Source: Cynocephalus volans (taxonomy: Eukaryota; Chordata; Mammalia; Dermoptera; Cynocephalidae). From it: a DNA stretch of 64,000 bases. The position numbers and the translations under genes were made by a program. Where the stretch lies: positions 185,756,071 to 185,820,070 of the forward strand of contig NC_084462.1 in the NCBI RefSeq assembly GCF_027409185.1. Direction: 5' to 3'. Positions 59,306 to 64,000 of the stretch are shown here, in pieces. The first letter of the stretch is position 1. Every line of letters begins with the position of its first letter. The notes below the pieces were generated by a model. It saw only the letters and a program-made list of their open reading frames with translations. It made no database searches and was not told where the DNA came from.

Positions 59306-60469
59306 GCATATACATACCCATGTACATATATATGCATGTATTTATTCAGAGAGAAAGAAAGTCCCCTACCCCTTCCTGTTCCTGAGACAAGTCACTAAGG
59401 CAAATGCATAGAAAAGATGCCCCCCCCACCACTATATGACAAAGTCATGTGGGACTAGAACTATCGCTGTGGATATTTCTAGAGATTCCATCTTCCTCAA
59501 TCTCATTTAGAAATCCTCTGTTCACACTCCTGCCCCGACACATCCAATGTCAGCCTTGACTGTCACATCAGACTCAGTCTTGAGGTTCGTGATCTCGTCA
59601 CTTGCTTCATGTCACAGGTGACTCCTCAGTGGTGTTTTCTCAAGCGCAGCTCCTCCTGCATCTGCAGACCTGTGAGCTGGACACTCTGTGCCCTGCCTCC
59701 CCTTAACCCAATGTCCTGTGGAGAGTCACGTCCAGGATGACCATTGTAGACCATCCTGTTCAAAGGCTAATACCAGGCACCTGGGAGTCACTGGATCACA
59801 GCGACTCTGAACGTTAGTTGGGCACGACGTACCACTGAATGGTGCTGGTCCATTTCTTATTTCTGGGAATGACACTGCATGACTCACAGAATCACTATTT
59901 GGGCTTCTAGTCCCACCCTGTTAGGAACATTTCCTTTCTCTATTTGAAATTGTCATTTTCAGTTGATTACTTCTTTTAGGCTTTTTTATTTAAAATAAGC
60001 TGGGAGAAGTGACAGGTTGTGTAATTGTATTAAAGCATATGTAAAAAATGTTCCCCTGCGACAGTCCAGGACATACAGTGTGTAATCTTAGCTATCCACA
60101 CCAGGAACAATGACTTTGAAATGGAGAAGAGGTGCTAATAAAAATCAAGGACTGTGCATCTGTGTAAAACAGCAGATTCCAAATAAGAAAATGCCACAGT
60201 CACTGGAGTACCTGTCCTATTTTCTCAGAGTCTGGGGTTTAGGGACATGTATACTTAAAGATAGGAAGGTGGAGTATGTCTACAGGCATAGTTTTGCTCA
60301 TTGAAAAGGAAAATGCAGACCCCTACCAACAACCAAAAAAACCATTCTTACTCCCAGACTTGCTCTGCACCTGCCCATGGAGCTGGGCCCTGGGGGCAGA
60401 GGGTCCTGAGTTTCCCACTCAACCAGTCCTGTGTCACCTTCCACAGCTCTTGCTGCTTTCCACAGACCA
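58824..60469. other. Non-genic interval upstream of V10
   Basis: No gene recognised. A (TG)n run lies at 59271-59303. Short frames only. Confidence 0.5.
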
Positions 60470-61745
60470 AAGTTGTACAGATTTTCCTCTATGTTTTCTT
60501 TCTAATAGTTTCATAGTTTCAGGACTCAAATGTACTTCTTATTCCATTTTGAGTTGCTTTTTGTATGAGGGCGCAATTTCATTAATCTTAATTTGAATAC
60601 CCAATTTTCCCAACAAAATTTTTTGAAGAAACTATGCTCTTTTCATTGAGGGTTCTTGGCACTTTTGTTAAAAATCAGGTGAATGTAAATTTTTAGTTTT
60701 ATTTCTGGGCTTTCTGCTCTATCTGCTCTATGTATTTTTGTATGTCATCACCGAGCTGTTTCAATTATTTTAGATTTATAATATATTCTTAACCAATATT
60801 AAGTAGCATTTATCTCTGGGATGAAAGGATGGCTCAAAAGAAGCAAGTAAATAAATATGATCAATGCCATTACAGAATGAAGGAGAAAAAGCATATGATC
60901 CTTTCAACAGAGATAGAAAAAGCATTTGACATATTTCCACCTATTTTTATTAACAACAAATTCAACAAATTTGTCATAGTAATATCCTTCACTACATAAA
61001 AGGTCGTATATGATAATTCCACAGCTAATAACAAGCTTAACATTGAAAGTTTATGTTTGCTATGTGTGATCAGAACAAGACCATAACACCCTCTCTCAGC
61101 ACTTCCATTAAACATCAAACTGGAAATTCTAGTCAGGAGCATTGAGGTAATAAAAATAAATAAATGACATCCACTTATGAAAGAGAATAAAAATTGTTTT
61201 TGTTTCCTGATAACATGATCTATTATATAAAAACCCTAAAGACTCCACCTATGAACTGTGACAAATAATAGAAGCACTAGCAATGAACTATCTAAAGATT
61301 AAATCTGTAAAACAATCCCATTTAAAACAGAATCGGAACAAAAATAAATTCTTGGGAACATATTTAACAAAATTAATAACAGATTTGCATATTGAAAACT
61401 TTAAGGGATTGATAAGATCATGGAAGTATTAATGGAAGAGAGTTTTTCAAAATTGATGGCAGACATAAAAATGCAGATGAAGGAAGTTCACAGAGCACCA
61501 ACACCATAAATAAAAGCAACAGAAATGAAGTGCACACACACACACACGCACACACACATGCACACACACGCACACACGCACACGCACACACACACGCACA
61601 CACACACACATGCACACACATTTACAAACATGCACACACATGCACACACACACGCAAGTGTGCACACAAACACGCACACACATGCACACACACACATGAC
61701 CAAGATATTAAATTTTATCAGATTAAAACTGCAGAAAATATCTAA
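60470..61745. mobile_element. Old L1 in inverted layout, with (CA)n array
   Basis: 60470-60800 is L1 ORF2 on the minus strand, and 60815-61480 is ORF2 on the plus strand (a CTTTCAACAGAGATAGAAAA block). This is another 5' inversion. A 165-bp CA array with CG variants (61532-61698) follows. Confidence 0.65.
61532..61698. repeat. (CA)n microsatellite with CG and TG interruptions
   Basis: Long alternating CA tract. The overlapping open frames on both strands (Cys/Val or His/Thr repeats) are artefacts of it. Confidence 0.96.
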
Positions 61746-62082
61746 AGTGGTTGTGTTTAGAAACGCTTACACATAAAAGAAGAATCATAAGCATTTCAGA
61801 GGACTTCTTGTCAGAATCAATGCAAACAAAAATCGAGAAGTTTTAAATATTTAAAGTGTTGGGAGCTGCAACCACCAACACCCACGATTCCTGATTCAGG
61901 TAAATAATCCCTCAAAAGTTAAGGAGAACAACATCTCCTCATACCCTCCTTCCCCCAAGAATTGATGAATATTTGATATTCATAGAATAGCACAGAAATT
62001 ATAGCCAATGATCGAATGTAACTTCCAAAATAGCAAAGAGAGTAAATTTTGAATGTCTTATGTTGGGAAAATATAGAAAGAT

Positions 62083-62404
62083 TGTCAGGGCCCCTCAGAT
62101 GTTCAGAATCTTGCCGAGCATTTGCTGTAAATATCCTCAGGTGTTCCTTTTTAATGCTTAATGCAATTGCATATGGGCACCCAGGTGTCCTAGGTTATGG
62201 ACCTGAGTATAAAGGACTAACAGCTCTTATCCACAGTGCTGCTCAGAACTCTCAGAGAAGCCCTTAGGACGGCTGCTCCCAGCTCTGAATAAAGCCTATT
62301 AATCTTTACCCACAGCTCCCAGGACCTTTTTCCTATTATCTAGCTTGTAGACCTGCATGTGGAGGGTCGTGACCCAGTTTGTGAGCCCTAGCCCTACCTC
62401 TACA
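62083..62404 (+). repeat. 5' LTR of the right-edge ERV
   Basis: A 322-bp LTR from TGTCAGGG to CTCTACA with TATA box GAGTATAAAGGA (about 62209-62220) and poly-A signal GAATAAAG (about 62287-62294). It aligns with the minus strand of 14696-15230 over its first two thirds. Confidence 0.8.
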
Positions 62405-62406
62405 AT

Positions 62407-62424
62407 TGGCATAGTCAGCAGGTT
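62407..62424 (+). other. Retroviral primer-binding site, tRNA-Ser type
   Basis: Two bases after the LTR end. It is complementary to a tRNA-Ser 3' end with about three or four changes. Confidence 0.7.
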
Positions 62425-62736
62425 TTGAGGGCACGTACAGGAGCCCCTTGGGAGAAGGAGGTAATGTGGCTCCTCCTGAATATTCTGTACCCTCTGGCCA
62501 CTTTCCTGTTGACCTGGATCTGGTTGCTGCTTACAATACTGCAAGTCAGCATAGACCAGGCATTCCATGAAGCAGGGCATCCTCAGAGAACCCCTTGGGA
62601 GGAAGAGGAAATGTGGCTGTCCTTGAGGATGTGGTGCCTGATGGTCACTTTTCTGTTGACCAGAGCCTGGCTACTACTCAGTGTGCTGCAAACTGATCAA
62701 GATTTGAAGAAGAAAGCAGAGTTGAAGGAAGCATGA
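62425..62736 (+). other. Open frame with two hydrophobic repeats in the ERV leader
   Basis: 103 codons encode two similar units, PWEKEVMWLLLNILYPLATF... and PWEEEEMWLSLRMWCLMVTF..., each an acidic cap followed by a leucine-rich stretch long enough to span a membrane. The DNA repeat unit is about 155 bp. The frame lies where gag would begin but does not resemble gag. It may be chance coding over a tandem DNA repeat. Confidence 0.5.
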
Positions 62737-63232
62737 ATGACTGTCCTGGAGGATGACATGCAGTGAGTGGCCACCCCTGCTTCTCACTCCAGGGCTAACG
62801 ACAAACCCAGCGCTGAGTTTGGGGAGACTGTGCATCTCCAGGCATGACCTGTTGTGCACCAAAAAGTGAAGTGCAAGCACCCTATAGGACCAGGCAGCCA
62901 CCCGGCACACAATCCACAGGTGACCCAGTTCACTACCTATATCCTTTATTCCCACATTGAATTATTTGACTTGCAGAGACAGTTTTGGCAGAAAAAGGGG
63001 AGCTCCTGGCTGCTTGGCTACTGATGTTATAAGATCTGTGAATAGTGTGATGTGCTCTGTTGAGAAGATGGAAGAGGTGGCCTCTATTACCAGCCACCCT
63101 TCCCTGAGGCAGCAGCTGCAGAATATCAATAGCAGCTGTTGATATGCACAAGTGCCATGTAATCACTCCCTAATGGAATGGGTGAGTGCAGCTACCTGAA
63201 CCATGTGAGGGAATACTAGAGAACTCCCAAGA

Positions 63233-63664
63233 TTGTGAGTAAATGGCAAACACATTCTGAGTTGGTTCCAATCTCAGCTGATAGCCAAGATAAGTTCACC
63301 TTCACCTGGGACGGGACACAGTGGAAACTTTCAAGTATTTCCCCAAGGTTATCTGCATCGCCCAACCATCTGTCATGGTTTAGTGGCTGGGGAACTAGCC
63401 AAGAGGACAAGGTCCAGCATAGTTACAATGTTTCACTACATTGATGATGTGTTGTTAACCTCTGATTCTCTAACAAATTTAACCCAGGAAGCTCCAATGC
63501 TGCTAAGCCATTTGGATCTATGTGGGCAGGCCATGAACACAGCCAAAGTGCAAAGACCTGGACTGTCAGTCAAATTCTTAAGAGTTGTCTGGTTGGGTAA
63601 GAGGGGGTCATCCCAGAAGCTGTTACAGATAAGATACATGTGTACCTTAACCAACAAACTGTAG
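63233..63664 (+). pseudogene. Reverse transcriptase remnant of the right-edge ERV
   Basis: The frame 63235-63444 holds KFTFTWDGTQWK (strand before motif B). After a frame change the PQGYL..PTICH-type motif B region (about 63330-63375) and then YIDD in the frame 63383-63664 follow. At least two frameshifts are present. The palm-domain metal-binding DD pair is retained, but the enzyme could not be made. Confidence 0.75.
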
Positions 63665-64000
63665 CTCAGCTGCAGACATATTTGAGATTCTGGGGTATTG
63701 GAGAACTTTGGTACCCCATATGGCTCAAATGGCATGCCCAATGTATGCATTAATAAAGACAGGAGCCCCCTGGCATTGGACTGAGGAAGTAGAACAGGCT
63801 TTCCAGGCTACAAAGAGGGCAGCATAGCAAGTATAGGCCTTACAAGTGGCTGATCCCACTAAGCCTTTTGAATTAGCTGTACATATATCCAGGAGGGGTT
63901 AGGATGGGGTTTGTGGCAGAGACAAGACCAATTCGAAACACGTGCATGATTCTGGTCTCAGCTCTGGAAAGGTGCTGAATTACGCTAAGCTCTGGAAGGG

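Larger units (their letters stand above)
62083..64000 (+). mobile_element. Class III-like ERV (tRNA-Ser primer), internally deleted, continues off the window
   Basis: Order on the plus strand: LTR, primer site TGGCATAGTCAGCAGGTT (62407-62424), a leader with a two-fold repeat, a gag remnant (about 62930-63140), and reverse transcriptase (about 63290-63660). The TGGCRTAGTCRGCAGG pattern matches the 3' end of tRNA-Ser. RT motif C is visible as HYIDDVLLTSDSLTNL (about 63437-63484), followed by an SVKFL..VVWLGK segment. A decayed connection region follows with several stops (RNase H side). Only about 0.5 kb separates leader and RT, so most of gag and all of protease are deleted. Stops and frameshifts make it inactive. 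The Ser primer points to an HERV-S/ERV-L-like group. Confidence 0.8.

Noticed and set aside
61418-61776. Cys/Val-rich and His/Thr-rich frames on both strands
   Set aside because: They are artefacts of the CA/TG dinucleotide array.

Overview
The window is a stretch of a mammalian immunoglobulin heavy-chain variable (IGHV) locus. All recognisable V segments lie on the minus strand, with recombination signals on the low-coordinate side and leader exons plus promoter octamers on the high-coordinate side. The D, J and constant genes should therefore lie to the left of base 1. Two tRNA-derived SINEs (8958-9116 and 14193-14370) have the sequence I associate with the Rhin-1 family of horseshoe and related bats, so the most likely source is a rhinolophoid bat. 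That species call rests on recall of the SINE family.

I count ten V segments, named V1 to V10 from left to right. V1 (2797-3238), V3 (17165-17605), V7 (46071-46534) and V10 (58296-58734) look functional: ATG, GT/AG splice sites, both core cysteines and a 12/23-rule 23-bp RSS are all present. V2 (exon 2 at 5178-5484, leader exon at 11711-11756) has an open frame but is split by a 6.1-kb gammaretrovirus-type provirus in its leader intron and has a broken RSS heptamer. V4 (IGHV5-like), V5, V6 and V9 (IGHV4-like) are pseudogenes with definable lesions, and V8 (about 49914-49990) is only a 3' relic. The families are IGHV3 (V2, V7), IGHV5/clan I (V4) and IGHV4/clan II (the rest).

The spaces between V genes are mobile DNA. 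They hold many L1 fragments, four of them in an inverted twin-primed layout; a 6.1-kb ERV with paired LTRs, a tRNA-Pro primer site and a 4-bp target duplication; a betaretrovirus-like solo LTR with a 6-bp duplication; class III ERV material, namely an LTR at 14696-15230 and a 5'-complete, internally deleted provirus running off the right edge from 62083; MaLR LTRs; a MER5A; and large GAAA/GGAA arrays. A tandem duplication about 26 kb apart pairs 1-2796 with 26085-29295. It ends within the 3' end of a V exon, so the same 3' flank now sits on V genes of two different clans. A 21-23-bp minisatellite of about 30 units fills 55458-56090, upstream of V9.

The V genes are alternative substrates for RAG recombination and do not form an operon. 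Each carries its own octamer promoter, a two-exon reading frame and an RSS. No non-immunoglobulin host gene was recognised. Most other open frames are repeat-derived or chance.
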